DNA from: Arhodomonas sp051195215
Lineage (GTDB): Bacteria > Pseudomonadota > Gammaproteobacteria > Nitrococcales > Nitrococcaceae
Reading direction: 5' to 3'
Length of the DNA stretch: 64,000 nt
NCBI RefSeq assembly: GCF_051195215.1
Contig: NZ_JBNAZM010000011.1
Span: 1 to 64,000 of the forward strand
Shown here: in pieces, positions 1 through 7,648 of the stretch
Numbering within the stretch: position 1 is the first letter of the stretch
How the letters are laid out: each line of letters starts with the position of its first letter
Translations under genes and position numbers: made by a program
The notes under the pieces: model-generated
Databases searched by the model: none
What the model was told of the DNA's origin: nothing
Seen by the model: only the letters and a program-made list of their open reading frames with translations

Positions 1-205
1 CGCCGATACCGCTCAGGGTGCCCACGCCAGCGCCACCTGCTACTCGCTGATCGAAACGGCCAAAGCCAACGGCCTTGAGCCCTCAGCCTACATCGACCAC
101 GTGCTGGCGCGCATCGCCGAGGCCGATACGCTCGAAAAGCTGGAAGCGCTGTTGCCGTGGAATGCCGGGTTACCCGCTTCGAAAAAAGTCGCCCAATACG
201 ACTGA
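1..205 (+). CDS. IS66-family transposase, C-terminal fragment
   Basis: The frame is open from the left edge (base 2) to TGA at 203-205. It gives about 67 residues ending in the typical tail of IS66 TnpC transposases: an SLIETAKANGLEP segment, then a LEALLPWN segment. This tail follows the DDE catalytic domain, which lies outside the window. The stop is followed 8 bases later by a terminal inverted repeat, as expected for the 3' end of an intact element. Only the C-terminus is visible, so activity cannot be judged. Confidence 0.85.
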   Translation, partial: ADTAQGAHASATCYSLIETAKANGLEPSAYIDHVLARIAEADTLEKLEALLPWNAGLPASKKVAQYD

Positions 206-212
206 GGCAAGA

Positions 213-234
213 GCGTCGATTTAACGGCGCTTAC
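213..234 (-). repeat. IS66 right terminal inverted repeat
   Basis: Read on the minus strand, the segment begins GTAAGCGCCGTTAAATCGAC, which has the GTAAGC start typical of IS66-family ends. Base 234 is the outermost base of the element. From 235 the sequence is interrupted IS3 orfB. The matching left repeat and the 8-base target duplication lie outside the window. Confidence 0.75.
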
Positions 235-667
235 GGTAGAGGTTCAGATAGACCCGCGGTGTGGTGGTCGGTAACTTGCTGATATCCCACGTCCATGCCG
301 AATTCGGCTGCTCGGCTTCGACTCGCGGGATGCGGTGACGCTGGGCGGGCCGTTGAGCCCGGCGCTCGATGACCTGGCGATCGGCCCGCAGGACGCGGTA
401 GATCGTGGACACCGACGCCAGTATCCGTCCGGCGTTGAGCTCATGGGCGTGGACCACACGGACGCTGCGGTCCTGGTTGGCCTCGCTATTCAACAGCGCC
501 TTGATCTGGTCGCGCTCCTCGCCACTCAGCTGACGCGGCTGCACCTGAGGCGCAGGGCGTCGACGGTAGCGCTTCGCCCTGGGGTAGGTGCCGGTCCGCG
601 ACAGGCGTAGCGCATCGCAGGCGAGCGCGCGCGGCATGTTCGGGGAGCGCTGACCCAGGACCCTCAT
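221..667 (-). pseudogene. IS3-family transposase orfB, truncated by IS66
   Basis: The first about 143 residues belong to an IS3-family OrfB. They comprise the N-terminal HTH_21-like region and the start of the rve (DDE) integrase core at a TWDISKLPT segment, which carries the first catalytic Asp. IS3 coding sequence ends at LNLY. The last residues, RKRR, and the stop come from the IS66 terminal repeat. The remaining catalytic residues are lost, so this copy cannot encode a working transposase. Its start overlaps the orfA stop (ATGA), so translation was probably coupled. Confidence 0.8.
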
Positions 668-1122
668 GGCGAGCTCTCGCTGTTGTGGTCCTCGATCAGC
701 GCGAAGAGCTTTTTCTGCAGATCGACAAGCTCCTCCGCCCGCTGTGCGCGCTGCTCCGCCTTCGCCTTCTGCCGCTTGAGCTTCTCAATCTCCCGGTCCT
801 TCGGGTCCCGGGCTTTGCGGCCGCCCTTGCCCGGCTCCAGGCCCTGTCGACCCGTTTCACCGAGCGTGCGACGCCACTCGGCCAGCTGAGCCGCATACAG
901 GCCGTTGCGGCGCAGCCATGCGCCCTTCTCGCCGTGTGGCTGCTGCTCGTGCTCGCTCAGCAGTCGTTGTTTCTCGGCTGCGCTGAACCGCCGGCGGGTG
1001 CGGCGCTCCAAGCTCGGCTCGGTCAGGACTTCCTCGTTCTTCGTCACAGCGTCTTGCTCCTAAGTCAGTGCCCAGATGTTACACACGTTCCTCTTCGGCT
1101 ACTGTCGGGTGTGACGTTGACA
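235..1122 (-). mobile_element. IS3-family insertion sequence, left part, interrupted by IS66
   Basis: The element contains intact orfA and the 5' part of orfB. Its upstream end lies beyond orfA, near 1110-1126. A TG...CA-type terminus would fit the CA at 1121-1122 (minus strand TGTCAACGTCACACCC), but this boundary is approximate because the opposite repeat is outside the window. Confidence 0.55.
664..1047 (-). CDS. IS3-family transposase orfA (DNA-binding helix-turn-helix protein)
   Basis: This 127-residue basic protein has an N-terminal helix-turn-helix (TRRRFSAAEKQRLLSEHEQ) followed by a C-terminal coiled coil rich in Lys, Glu and Gln (about residues 75-118). That is the standard OrfA layout of IS3 elements: the HTH binds the terminal repeats and the coiled coil mediates dimerisation. 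The frame is intact, but its partner orfB is cut, so the element is probably immobile unless supplied in trans. The ATGA overlap with orfB suggests translational coupling. Confidence 0.8.
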   Translation of the reverse strand: MTKNEEVLTEPSLERRTRRRFSAAEKQRLLSEHEQQPHGEKGAWLRRNGLYAAQLAEWRRTLGETGRQGLEPGKGGRKARDPKDREIEKLKRQKAKAEQRAQRAEELVDLQKKLFALIEDHNSESSP

Positions 1123-1126
1123 CTCA

Positions 1127-1435
1127 GGGACGTGCCGGGCGCAGAGATGTCGGCTGCCGAGTGCAGCCGACCTACGCGATTTCCTGCAGCGCGCTGTCGC
1201 GCGCGAACAAGGCGGCGTCTTTGCGTGGGGAACGTCACACGCCTGTGCCACCGTCGTCGCGGAGATGCCCCAAACGATTGCCGAGGCCATTGGCTCCTTC
1301 CCGGGCCGTAGACATTGTTCCGGAGATCGCGGGGCTTTGACGCGGTGGTACCGCGTCAAAGAATGGGAGCTCCAAACATGAACGTCGGCGACCTTGGCCG
1401 TTATACTGCGAAGCTCGCTGTTCGCAGGAGGCCGC
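1127..1435. other. Intergenic region between the IS3 end and lptM, with two perfect hairpins
   Basis: I see no gene in these roughly 310 bases. They hold a 9-base-arm hairpin (1149-1157 with 1163-1171, GTCGGCTGC) and an 11-base-arm hairpin (1335-1345 with 1351-1361, CTTTGACGCGG, loop TGGTA), neither followed by a T-run. The lptM promoter probably lies at the right end. In many gammaproteobacteria this position is occupied by a divergent cyaY, which is not present here. Confidence 0.5.
1402..1407 (+). promoter_or_regulatory. Candidate -10 box for lptM-lysA
   Basis: TATACT lies 29 bases before the lptM start. The -35 position (about 1379-1384, TGAACG) is weak. It is the best sigma-70-like -10 in the region. 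Confidence 0.4.
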
Positions 1436-1561
1436 ATGCGCCATCGATACGTTTGGATCGCGCTCGCCCTCGCCGCCGCGCTGGCACTCGCCGGCTGCGG
1501 GCGCAAGGGCGATCTGTACCTGCCGAGCGAGGACCCCGAGCAGCCCGCTGACACCGCCTGA
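1436..1561 (+). CDS. lptM: LptM (YifL-type) small lipoprotein
   Basis: This 41-residue lipoprotein has a basic N-terminus, a hydrophobic stretch and the lipobox LAGC (lipidated Cys21). It then has the GRKGDLYLP motif characteristic of LptM/YifL. In E. coli LptM binds the LptD-LptE translocon and helps LptD mature its disulfides, at the periplasmic face of the outer membrane. The start is preceded by an AGGAGG-like site (1427-1432). It lies 19 bases before lysA, the usual gammaproteobacterial order, which strongly supports the call despite its small size. Confidence 0.9.
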   Translation: MRHRYVWIALALAAALALAGCGRKGDLYLPSEDPEQPADTA

Positions 1562-1580
1562 TATCGAGGAACGATCCCTT

Positions 1581-2831
1581 ATGCCCTTCGAGCTCCGCAA
1601 CGGCGAGCGCTATGTCGAGGACGTGCCGCTCGCGGCCATCGCCGACGAGCACGGCACGCCCTGCTATGTCTACTCGCGCGCCGCCATCGAGGGCGCCTGG
1701 CAGGCGTTCGACGCCGCCTTCGCCGGACAGGATCACCTGATCTGCTATGCGGTCAAGGCCAACTCCAACCTCGCCGTCCTGAGCCTGCTCGCGGAGCTGG
1801 GCTCCGGTTTCGACATCGTCTCCCGCGGCGAGCTCGAGCGCGTGCTCGCCGCCGGTGGCGATCCCGGCAAGGTGGTATTCTCCGGTGTCGCCAAGAGCGA
1901 GCCGGACATTGCCCGCGCCCTGGAGGTGGGCATACTCGCGTTCAACGTGGAATCCGAGTCCGAGCTCGAGCGTCTCGACCGCCTCGCCCGGGCCCACGGC
2001 GTGGTGGCGCCGGTGTCCCTGCGGGTGAATCCGGACGTGGACGCTGAGACCCACCCCTACATCTCCACCGGGCTCAAGGAGAACAAGTTCGGCATCGCCG
2101 TCGACCGCGCGCGCGAGGTCTACCGCAAGGCCGCCGCGCTGCCCGGTGTCCGTGTGGCGGGCATCGACTGCCACATCGGTTCCCAGCTCACCCGCGTCGA
2201 GCCCGTTGCCGACGCGCTCGACCGCCTGCTGGTTCTGGTCGACGAGCTCGCCGCGGAGGGTATCGAGCTGGAGCATCTGGATATCGGCGGTGGCATCGGC
2301 ATCCGCTATCGCGATGAAGCGCCGCCCGCGTTCTCCGAGTATGCCGGAGCACTGCGCGAGCGCATCGGCGACCGGCCGCTGAGGCTGCTGCTCGAGCCTG
2401 GACGGACCCTGGTGGGCAATGCCGGCGTGTTGCTGACGCGTGTGGAATATCTCAAGAACAACGCCGGTCACGACTTCGCCATCGTGGACGCGGGCATGAA
2501 CGACCTGCTGCGCCCGGCGCTCTACCAGGCCTGGCAGGCCATCGACCCGGTGCGCCCGCGTGCCGATGTCACGCCGCGGCGCTACGACGTTGCCGGCCCG
2601 GTTTGCGAGAGCGCGGATTTTCTCGGCCGTGACCGCGAGCTCGCGCTGGTGGAAGGGGATCTGCTGGCTGTTGGCTCCTGCGGGGCGTATGGTTTCGTCA
2701 TGGCCTCCCAATACAACAGCCGCCCGCGTCCGCCGGAGATCCTGGTGGACGGAGAGCGCGTCCATGTAGTGCGAGAGCGTGAAGCATGGTCGGCGCTATG
2801 GGCTGGCGAGCGAGCGCTGCCGCGGGACTGA
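1581..2831 (+). CDS. lysA: Diaminopimelate decarboxylase
   Basis: The protein has 416 residues, the usual length. It performs the last step of lysine synthesis, decarboxylating meso-diaminopimelate with pyridoxal phosphate. Visible signatures are the PLP-lysine motif AVKANSN (Lys59), the HIGSQ motif, the phosphate-binding glycine motif GGGIGIRY, the EPGR motif, and the C-terminal CESADFLG segment carrying the conserved active-site cysteine of alanine-racemase-fold decarboxylases. It sits between lptM and dapF, which makes its substrate, so the block supplies both lysine and the peptidoglycan precursor. Confidence 0.96.
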   Translation: MPFELRNGERYVEDVPLAAIADEHGTPCYVYSRAAIEGAWQAFDAAFAGQDHLICYAVKANSNLAVLSLLAELGSGFDIVSRGELERVLAAGGDPGKVVFSGVAKSEPDIARALEVGILAFNVESESELERLDRLARAHGVVAPVSLRVNPDVDAETHPYISTGLKENKFGIAVDRAREVYRKAAALPGVRVAGIDCHIGSQLTRVEPVADALDRLLVLVDELAAEGIELEHLDIGGGIGIRYRDEAPPAFSEYAGALRERIGDRPLRLLLEPGRTLVGNAGVLLTRVEYLKNNAGHDFAIVDAGMNDLLRPALYQAWQAIDPVRPRADVTPRRYDVAGPVCESADFLGRDRELALVEGDLLAVGSCGAYGFVMASQYNSRPRPPEILVDGERVHVVREREAWSALWAGERALPRD

Positions 2832-2846
2832 CCGGAGCATCGCACA

Positions 2847-3029
2847 ATGGCCCCCAGCGACGCCCCGCTGCTGCTGCTCGTACCGGTACTGATCTTTTTC
2901 GGCTGGCAGCTGTGGAGCCGGCTCGTACGCGTTGCCCGCGTCGACGGCGGTCGCCAGCGCCTCAGCGCACGCGCGGTGATTGCCGGGCTCGCGCTTGTGG
3001 CGCTTCTCATCTACGCATTGGTGCGCTGA
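2847..3029 (+). CDS. Small membrane protein of unknown function between lysA and dapF
   Basis: This 60-residue protein has two predicted hydrophobic helices (about residues 6-23 and 40-58) joined by a short basic loop (SRLVRVARVDGGRQR). Spacing is tight: 15 bases after lysA and 11 bases before dapF, with a GGAG-like site upstream of its ATG. Operon-like packing and clear membrane character support a real gene. I do not recognise a family. It could be a lineage-specific inner-membrane peptide. Confidence 0.65.
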   Translation: MAPSDAPLLLLVPVLIFFGWQLWSRLVRVARVDGGRQRLSARAVIAGLALVALLIYALVR

Positions 3030-3040
3030 CGGATGTCACT

Positions 3041-3901
3041 ATGCAGGAATTTCGCTTCGCCAAGATGCAGGGGCTCGGCAACGACTTCATCGTCATCGAT
3101 GCGGTCACCGAGCCGGTCAGCCTGACCGGCGCGCAGGTTCGCGCGCTCGCCCATCGCCGGCTGGGGGTGGGCTGCGATCAGGTATTGCTCGCCGAGGCGC
3201 CGAGCCGCGATGACGCCGATTTCCGCTACCGTATCTACAATGCCGATGGCAGTGAGGTGGAGCACTGCGGCAACGGCGTGCGTTGTCTCGCGCACTTTCT
3301 CCGCCGGCGCGGCCTCACCGAGGCCGATACCCTGCGTATCGAGACCGTCAACGGCCTCGCGACGGTGACGATGCAGGCCGACGGCATGGTGCGCGTGGAT
3401 ATGGGCATGCCGGTGCTCGACCCCGAGGCCATCCCGTTCAATGCCCGGGAGCAGGCGGTGACCTATCCGCTGCTGGTGGATGGCGCGCAGCTCGAGATCA
3501 GCGCGGTTTCCATGGGCAATCCCCATGCCGTGCTGGTGGTCGACGACCTGGACCGGGTACCGGTCACCGAAATCGGGCCCCATATCGAAGCGCACGGCGA
3601 TTTCCCCAACCGCGTCAATGCCGGCTTTCTCCAGGTCGTCGACCGCGGCCACATTCGCGTGCGTGTCTACGAACGGGGCGCGGGCGAGACCCTGGCGTGC
3701 GGCACTGGGGCCTGTGCCGCGGTGGTGGCCGCCCGCCTGCGCGGGCTCGTGGACTCCCACGTACGTGTCGACCTGCGCGGTGGCACGCTGGTGGTAGACT
3801 GGCAGGGAGGAGACGAAGCCGTGTACATGACCGGTCCGGCCGTGCACGTTTTCGACGGCGTCATGCCGCTGCCCCCGGCGGAGGGAGAGAGCACGCGATG
3901 A
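3041..3901 (+). CDS. dapF: Diaminopimelate epimerase
   Basis: This 286-residue cytoplasmic enzyme interconverts LL- and meso-diaminopimelate, feeding both LysA and peptidoglycan synthesis. The two catalytic cysteines of the cofactor-independent mechanism are visible: Cys76 in EHCGNGVRC and Cys220 in LACGTGAC. The start MQEFRFAKMQGLGNDF matches the family N-terminus. Longer upstream extensions of the frame run through the small membrane gene and are rejected. The stop overlaps the next ATG (ATGA), implying coupled translation with the DUF484 gene. Confidence 0.96.
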   Translation: MQEFRFAKMQGLGNDFIVIDAVTEPVSLTGAQVRALAHRRLGVGCDQVLLAEAPSRDDADFRYRIYNADGSEVEHCGNGVRCLAHFLRRRGLTEADTLRIETVNGLATVTMQADGMVRVDMGMPVLDPEAIPFNAREQAVTYPLLVDGAQLEISAVSMGNPHAVLVVDDLDRVPVTEIGPHIEAHGDFPNRVNAGFLQVVDRGHIRVRVYERGAGETLACGTGACAAVVAARLRGLVDSHVRVDLRGGTLVVDWQGGDEAVYMTGPAVHVFDGVMPLPPAEGESTR

Positions 3902-4599
3902 GCGAGCACGCCGAGCATGAGCGCGACATGGACGAACAGGAGGAGCGTCGCATCGCCGACTATCTGGCGGCACACCCCTCGTTCTTCCTGCGTCACCGGG
4001 AGCTGCTCACCCAGCTCGAGATCCCCCACGATGTGGCGCCCGCGATCTCGCTGCTGGAATACCAGGTGGAGATCCTGCGCGACGACCGGCGCCGGCTGCG
4101 CGCTCGCCTGGACGATCTGTTGCGGGTGGCCCGCGAGAACGACCGGGTCTCCGAGCAGCTTCACCGCCTGACCCTGGAACTGCTCGAGGCCCGTGGTAGC
4201 GAGAACGTGCTGGTGGCGCTCGGCGAGCTTCTACGCAGCGATTTCCGCGCCGATTCGGTGGAGATCACCCTGCTCGGAGACGCCCTGCCCGAGCTCAATA
4301 TTCGTCGATACCCTGCCGACGGCAACGAGGCGCGACGCCTGCGCGAGCTCTTCCGCGGGCAGCGCCCGGTGGTCGGCCGGCTCACCGGCGAGCAGATGCA
4401 GGCGGCGTTCGGCGAGATCGGCGCGGAGATGCGTTCCGCGGCGGTGATCCCGCTGGAGGACGACCCGGTGCACGGCCTGATCGCCATCGGCAGCCACGAC
4501 CCTCAGCGCTATCGTGGTGATCTGGGGACTGTTTTCCTCCAGCGTCTCGGTGATCTCGTGGCGAGGCAGCTGCGTCTCGGGCTCGACGGCGATGGCTGA
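3898..4599 (+). CDS. DUF484 family GAF-like protein
   Basis: This 233-residue protein starts with the acidic helix and the RIADYLAAHPSFFLRHRELL motif typical of DUF484 (YigA). A coiled coil (about 60-100) follows, then a GAF-like domain to the C-terminus. The family lies between dapF and xerC in many gammaproteobacteria, and no biochemical role is established. It overlaps both neighbours (ATGA with dapF; 8 bases with xerC), so all three are likely one transcript. It might sense a ligand through the GAF fold, but this is speculation. Confidence 0.88.
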   Translation: MSEHAEHERDMDEQEERRIADYLAAHPSFFLRHRELLTQLEIPHDVAPAISLLEYQVEILRDDRRRLRARLDDLLRVARENDRVSEQLHRLTLELLEARGSENVLVALGELLRSDFRADSVEITLLGDALPELNIRRYPADGNEARRLRELFRGQRPVVGRLTGEQMQAAFGEIGAEMRSAAVIPLEDDPVHGLIAIGSHDPQRYRGDLGTVFLQRLGDLVARQLRLGLDGDG

Positions 4600-5521
4600 G
4601 GACGCGTTCGCCGCGGGGATCGCGGCGTTCGTCGGCCATTTGCGCCATGAGCGCGGCCTCGCCGCTGCCACTTCCCACCACTATCGCCGGGATCTCGAGG
4701 GCTTCGCCGCGCACTGCCGCAAGGTCGGGTTCACCGACTGGGCCGCGGTGGACGCGGGTGTGGTCCGCGACTACATCGCCGCGCGTCACCGCAGGGGCCT
4801 TGGCGCGCGATCGCTCGCACGTGTCCTCGCCGCCATCCGCAGCCTCTATCGCTATCTGCTCCGTCAGGGCGCGGTGGCTTACGATCCGGCAGCGGACATC
4901 AGCCCGCCCAAGGTGCGCCGGCGCCTGCCGGAGACGCTGGCAGTGGACGAGGCCGCGCGCCTGCTCGACGTGGAAACCGGCGACGATCCGCTGGCGCGGC
5001 GCGACCGGGCGCTCTTCGAGCTGGTCTACGGCAGCGGCCTGCGCCTCGCCGAGGTGGCCGCGCTGGACGCCGCGGACGTCGCCGGCGACCCTGATAGCCT
5101 GCGTGTTACCGGCAAAGGCGCGCGTACGCGTATCGTGCCCGTCGGGCGTTTCGCCCGACAGGCGGTACGCGCCTGGCTCGCCGTGCGCACGAGCCTGGCG
5201 CCCGCGGACGAGCCGGCGCTGTTCGTCAGCCGCCGTGGCCGGCGACTCGCCCACCGCTCCATCCAGCAGCGGGTAAAAGCCCTCGCTCGCCAGCAGGGGC
5301 TGCACCGGCCGGTACACCCTCATATGCTGCGCCACGCCTTCGCCACTCACCTGCTGGAGTCTTCCGGGGATCTGCGCGCTGTCCAGGAGCTTCTCGGCCA
5401 TGCCAATATTGGAACCACCCAGATCTACACGCACCTGGACTTCCAGCATCTCGCCGAGGTCTACGATCGCGCGCACCCCCGTGCGCGACGGCGCCGGGGA
5501 GACGCCGCCGAGGGTGAGTGA
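4592..5521 (+). CDS. xerC: Site-specific tyrosine recombinase XerC
   Basis: This 309-residue recombinase partners XerD at chromosomal dif sites to resolve dimers at division. It has an N-terminal SAM-like DNA-binding domain (1-95) and a C-terminal catalytic domain with the full residue set: Arg151, Lys175, His244, Arg247, His270 and nucleophile Tyr279 (in TTQIYTH). The dapF-DUF484-xerC context identifies it as housekeeping XerC rather than a phage or integron integrase. The start at 4592 overlaps the DUF484 stop and gives the usual family length. Confidence 0.93.
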   Translation: MAEDAFAAGIAAFVGHLRHERGLAAATSHHYRRDLEGFAAHCRKVGFTDWAAVDAGVVRDYIAARHRRGLGARSLARVLAAIRSLYRYLLRQGAVAYDPAADISPPKVRRRLPETLAVDEAARLLDVETGDDPLARRDRALFELVYGSGLRLAEVAALDAADVAGDPDSLRVTGKGARTRIVPVGRFARQAVRAWLAVRTSLAPADEPALFVSRRGRRLAHRSIQQRVKALARQQGLHRPVHPHMLRHAFATHLLESSGDLRAVQELLGHANIGTTQIYTHLDFQHLAEVYDRAHPRARRRRGDAAEGE

Positions 5522-5603
5522 TCGGGTGTCTACAGTCATGGCGGCGCACGGCGTGGGCGTGGCCGTGCCCTCCTCGCGCTATCGCGAAACCCGCCGCCCG
5601 GAA

Positions 5604-5630
5604 CTTGAAACCCCGAATTCAGCCCCCCAC
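5604..5630 (+). promoter_or_regulatory. Candidate heat-shock (sigma-32) promoter for hslVU
   Basis: CTTGAAA (5604-5610), a 12-base spacer and CCCCCCAC (5623-5630) resemble the sigma-32 consensus CTTGAA - spacer - CCCCATnT. It lies 55 bases before the hslV start, and hslVU is a sigma-32 operon in E. coli. The -10 match is imperfect. Confidence 0.45.
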
Positions 5631-5684
5631 CGTTGTACAATCGCCGCCCGATCGCCATACATCCAACGGTTCTCGGAGTCCGAC

Positions 5685-6224
5685 GTGGAGCAATTCGAAG
5701 GGACAACCATCCTCGCCGTGCGCCGCAACGGCCGGGTCGCACTCGGCGGCGACGGTCAGGTGACGCTCGGCAACACCGTGATGAAGGGGAACGCGCGCAA
5801 GGTGCGCCGGCTCTTTCACGACAAGGTCATCGCCGGATTCGCCGGTGGCACTGCCGACGCCTTCACGCTGTTCGAGCGCTTCGAAGGGCAGCTCGAGAAG
5901 CACCGCGGCAACCTCACGCGCGCGGCGGTCGAGATGGCGAAGGACTGGCGCTCCGACCGCGCTCTTAGGCGGCTGGAAGCGCTGCTGGTGGTCGCCGACG
6001 TCGAGACGACGCTGATGATCTCGGGCAACGGCGACGTCATCGAGCCCGAGCGCGACCTCATCGCCATCGGCTCGGGCGGTGCCTTCGCCCAGGCCGCCGC
6101 CACCGCGCTCGCGGACAACACCGAGCTTTCGGCGCGCGAGGTCGTCGATCAGTCGCTGACCATCGCCGCCGACATCTGCATTTACACCAACCGCCACCTC
6201 ACGATTGAAGAGCTGGGCGAGTGA
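5685..6224 (+). CDS. hslV: ATP-dependent protease proteolytic subunit HslV
   Basis: This 179-residue subunit belongs to the HslUV (ClpQY) protease. HslV forms the double-hexamer proteolytic core, and the N-terminal Thr released by propeptide removal is the nucleophile. That Thr is Thr7 here (VEQFEG then TTILAVRRNG), a slightly longer propeptide than in E. coli. The GDGQVTLGNTVMKGNARKVR and GSGG motifs are typical. I chose the GTG start at 5685 because GGAG lies at 5675-5678. A longer upstream frame has no family similarity. Confidence 0.94.
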   Translation: MEQFEGTTILAVRRNGRVALGGDGQVTLGNTVMKGNARKVRRLFHDKVIAGFAGGTADAFTLFERFEGQLEKHRGNLTRAAVEMAKDWRSDRALRRLEALLVVADVETTLMISGNGDVIEPERDLIAIGSGGAFAQAAATALADNTELSAREVVDQSLTIAADICIYTNRHLTIEELGE

Positions 6225-6243
6225 CGCCGGAGCAGCAGCAACC

Positions 6244-7569
6244 ATGTCCGAGATGACCCCGCGAGAGATCGTCCAGGAGCTGGACAAGCACATCATCGGC
6301 CAGGCCGAGGCCAAGCGCTCGGTGGCCATCGCGCTGCGCAACCGCTGGCGCCGCATGCAGGTCGACGAGAGCCTGCGCGCCGAGATCACGCCGAAGAACA
6401 TTCTCATGATCGGTCCCACCGGTGTGGGCAAGACCGAGATCGCGCGCCGGCTCGCCAAGCTCGCGCGCGCGCCGTTCATGAAGGTGGAGGCGACCAAGTT
6501 CACGGAGGTGGGCTACGTCGGCCGGGACGTGGAGTCCATCGTCCGCGACCTGGTGGACAACGCCATCAAACTGACCCGCCAGGAGGCGATGGAGCAGGTG
6601 CGCGTCAAGGCTGCCGACGCCGCCGAGGAGCGCATTCTCGATGCCCTGCTGCCCCGCGCCCGGGGCTGGGAGCAGGACGACCCGAGCGCCGAGTCGACAC
6701 GGCAGAAGATGCGCAAGAAGCTCCGCGAGGGCGAGCTCGACGAGCGTGAGATCGAGATCGAGCTCAACGCCCAGGGCCCCAGCGTCGACATCATGGCCCC
6801 GCCCGGCATGGAGGAGATGACCAACCAGCTCCAGAGCATGTTCCAGAACATGGGCGGGCAGCGCACGAAGACGCGCAAGGTTGCCATCCGTGAGGCGCGC
6901 CAGCTCCTCGAGGACGAGGAGGCCGCCAACCTCGTCAACGAGGAAGAGGTCAAGCAGGCCGCTATCGAGCGCGTGGAGCAAAACGGCATCGTCTTCCTCG
7001 ACGAGATCGACAAGGTCGCCAAGCGCGGTGAGAGCGGCGCTGGCGGCGACGTCTCCCGCGAGGGTGTGCAACGCGATCTGCTGCCACTGGTGGAGGGCTC
7101 CACGGTCTCCACCAAGCACGGCATGGTGAATACCAACCACATCCTGTTCATCGCCTCGGGGGCGTTCCACCTCTCCAAGCCTTCGGACCTCATTCCCGAG
7201 CTCCAGGGGCGACTGCCCATCCGCGTGGAGCTCGCGGCGCTGTCCGTGGAGGATTTCGTGCGCATCCTCACGGAGCCGGACGCCTCGCTGGTGCGCCAGT
7301 ACCAGGCACTGATGGGTACCGAGGGGCTCGATCTGCAGTTCTCCGAGGACGGCGTCGCCCGTCTCGCTGAGGTGGCCTGGGAGGTCAACGAGCGCACCGA
7401 GAACATCGGTGCCCGCCGCCTGCACACTGTCATGGAGCGGCTGCTGGAAGCGATCTCCTACGAGGGCCCGGACCGCAGCGGCGAGACCGTGACCGTCGAT
7501 GCCGCCTACGTCGATCGGAACCTCGGCGATCTGGCGCGGGACGAGGATCTCAGTCGGTACATCCTTTAA
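6244..7569 (+). CDS. hslU: HslU ATPase subunit of the HslUV protease
   Basis: This 441-residue AAA+ unfoldase feeds substrates to HslV in the cytoplasm. It has Walker A GPTGVGKTE (57-65), an acidic I-domain insertion (about 110-235), Walker B VFLDEIDK, and the C-terminal RYIL tail that docks into HslV and activates it. It follows hslV by 19 bases, as in most gammaproteobacteria. Confidence 0.97.
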   Translation: MSEMTPREIVQELDKHIIGQAEAKRSVAIALRNRWRRMQVDESLRAEITPKNILMIGPTGVGKTEIARRLAKLARAPFMKVEATKFTEVGYVGRDVESIVRDLVDNAIKLTRQEAMEQVRVKAADAAEERILDALLPRARGWEQDDPSAESTRQKMRKKLREGELDEREIEIELNAQGPSVDIMAPPGMEEMTNQLQSMFQNMGGQRTKTRKVAIREARQLLEDEEAANLVNEEEVKQAAIERVEQNGIVFLDEIDKVAKRGESGAGGDVSREGVQRDLLPLVEGSTVSTKHGMVNTNHILFIASGAFHLSKPSDLIPELQGRLPIRVELAALSVEDFVRILTEPDASLVRQYQALMGTEGLDLQFSEDGVARLAEVAWEVNERTENIGARRLHTVMERLLEAISYEGPDRSGETVTVDAAYVDRNLGDLARDEDLSRYIL

Positions 7570-7576
7570 GAGGGGA

Positions 7577-7637
7577 AAGTGAAAAGTCGCAAGTGACAAG
7601 CGGGTACCCCGTCTTGGCACTTTGGACTTGCCGCTTG
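7577..7637. repeat. AAGT-rich imperfect palindrome after hslU
   Basis: Arms AAGTGACAAG (7591-7600) and CTTGGCACTT (7613-7622) pair with one mismatch around a GGGTACCC centre. The flanks (GTGAAAAGTCGC on the left, TTTGGACTTGCCGCTTG on the right) extend the symmetry more loosely. It resembles the element after ubiB (11125-11189) in composition and in its AAGTnnnAAG wording. Confidence 0.5.
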
Positions 7638-7648
7638 ATACTCGGCCT

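Larger units (their letters stand above)
1..234 (+). mobile_element. IS66-family insertion sequence, right end only
   Basis: This is the 3' end of the transposase gene plus its terminal repeat. The element entered an IS3-family orfB: the IS3 reading frame runs up to base 235 and continues only a few codons into IS66 DNA before stopping. The rest of the IS66 element, and the distal half of the IS3 orfB, should lie to the left of the window. Confidence 0.75.

Noticed and set aside
1335..1361. T-box-like core (GGTGGTACCGCG) in the hairpin upstream of lptM-lysA
   Set aside because: The match is explained by the perfect inverted repeat itself. There is no specifier-loop leader, no terminator and no downstream tRNA-synthetase gene, and T-boxes are rare in gammaproteobacteria.
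4592..5521. Tyrosine recombinase as a sign of an integrated element
   Set aside because: The dapF-DUF484-xerC context and family motifs identify housekeeping XerC. No att sites or phage genes surround it.
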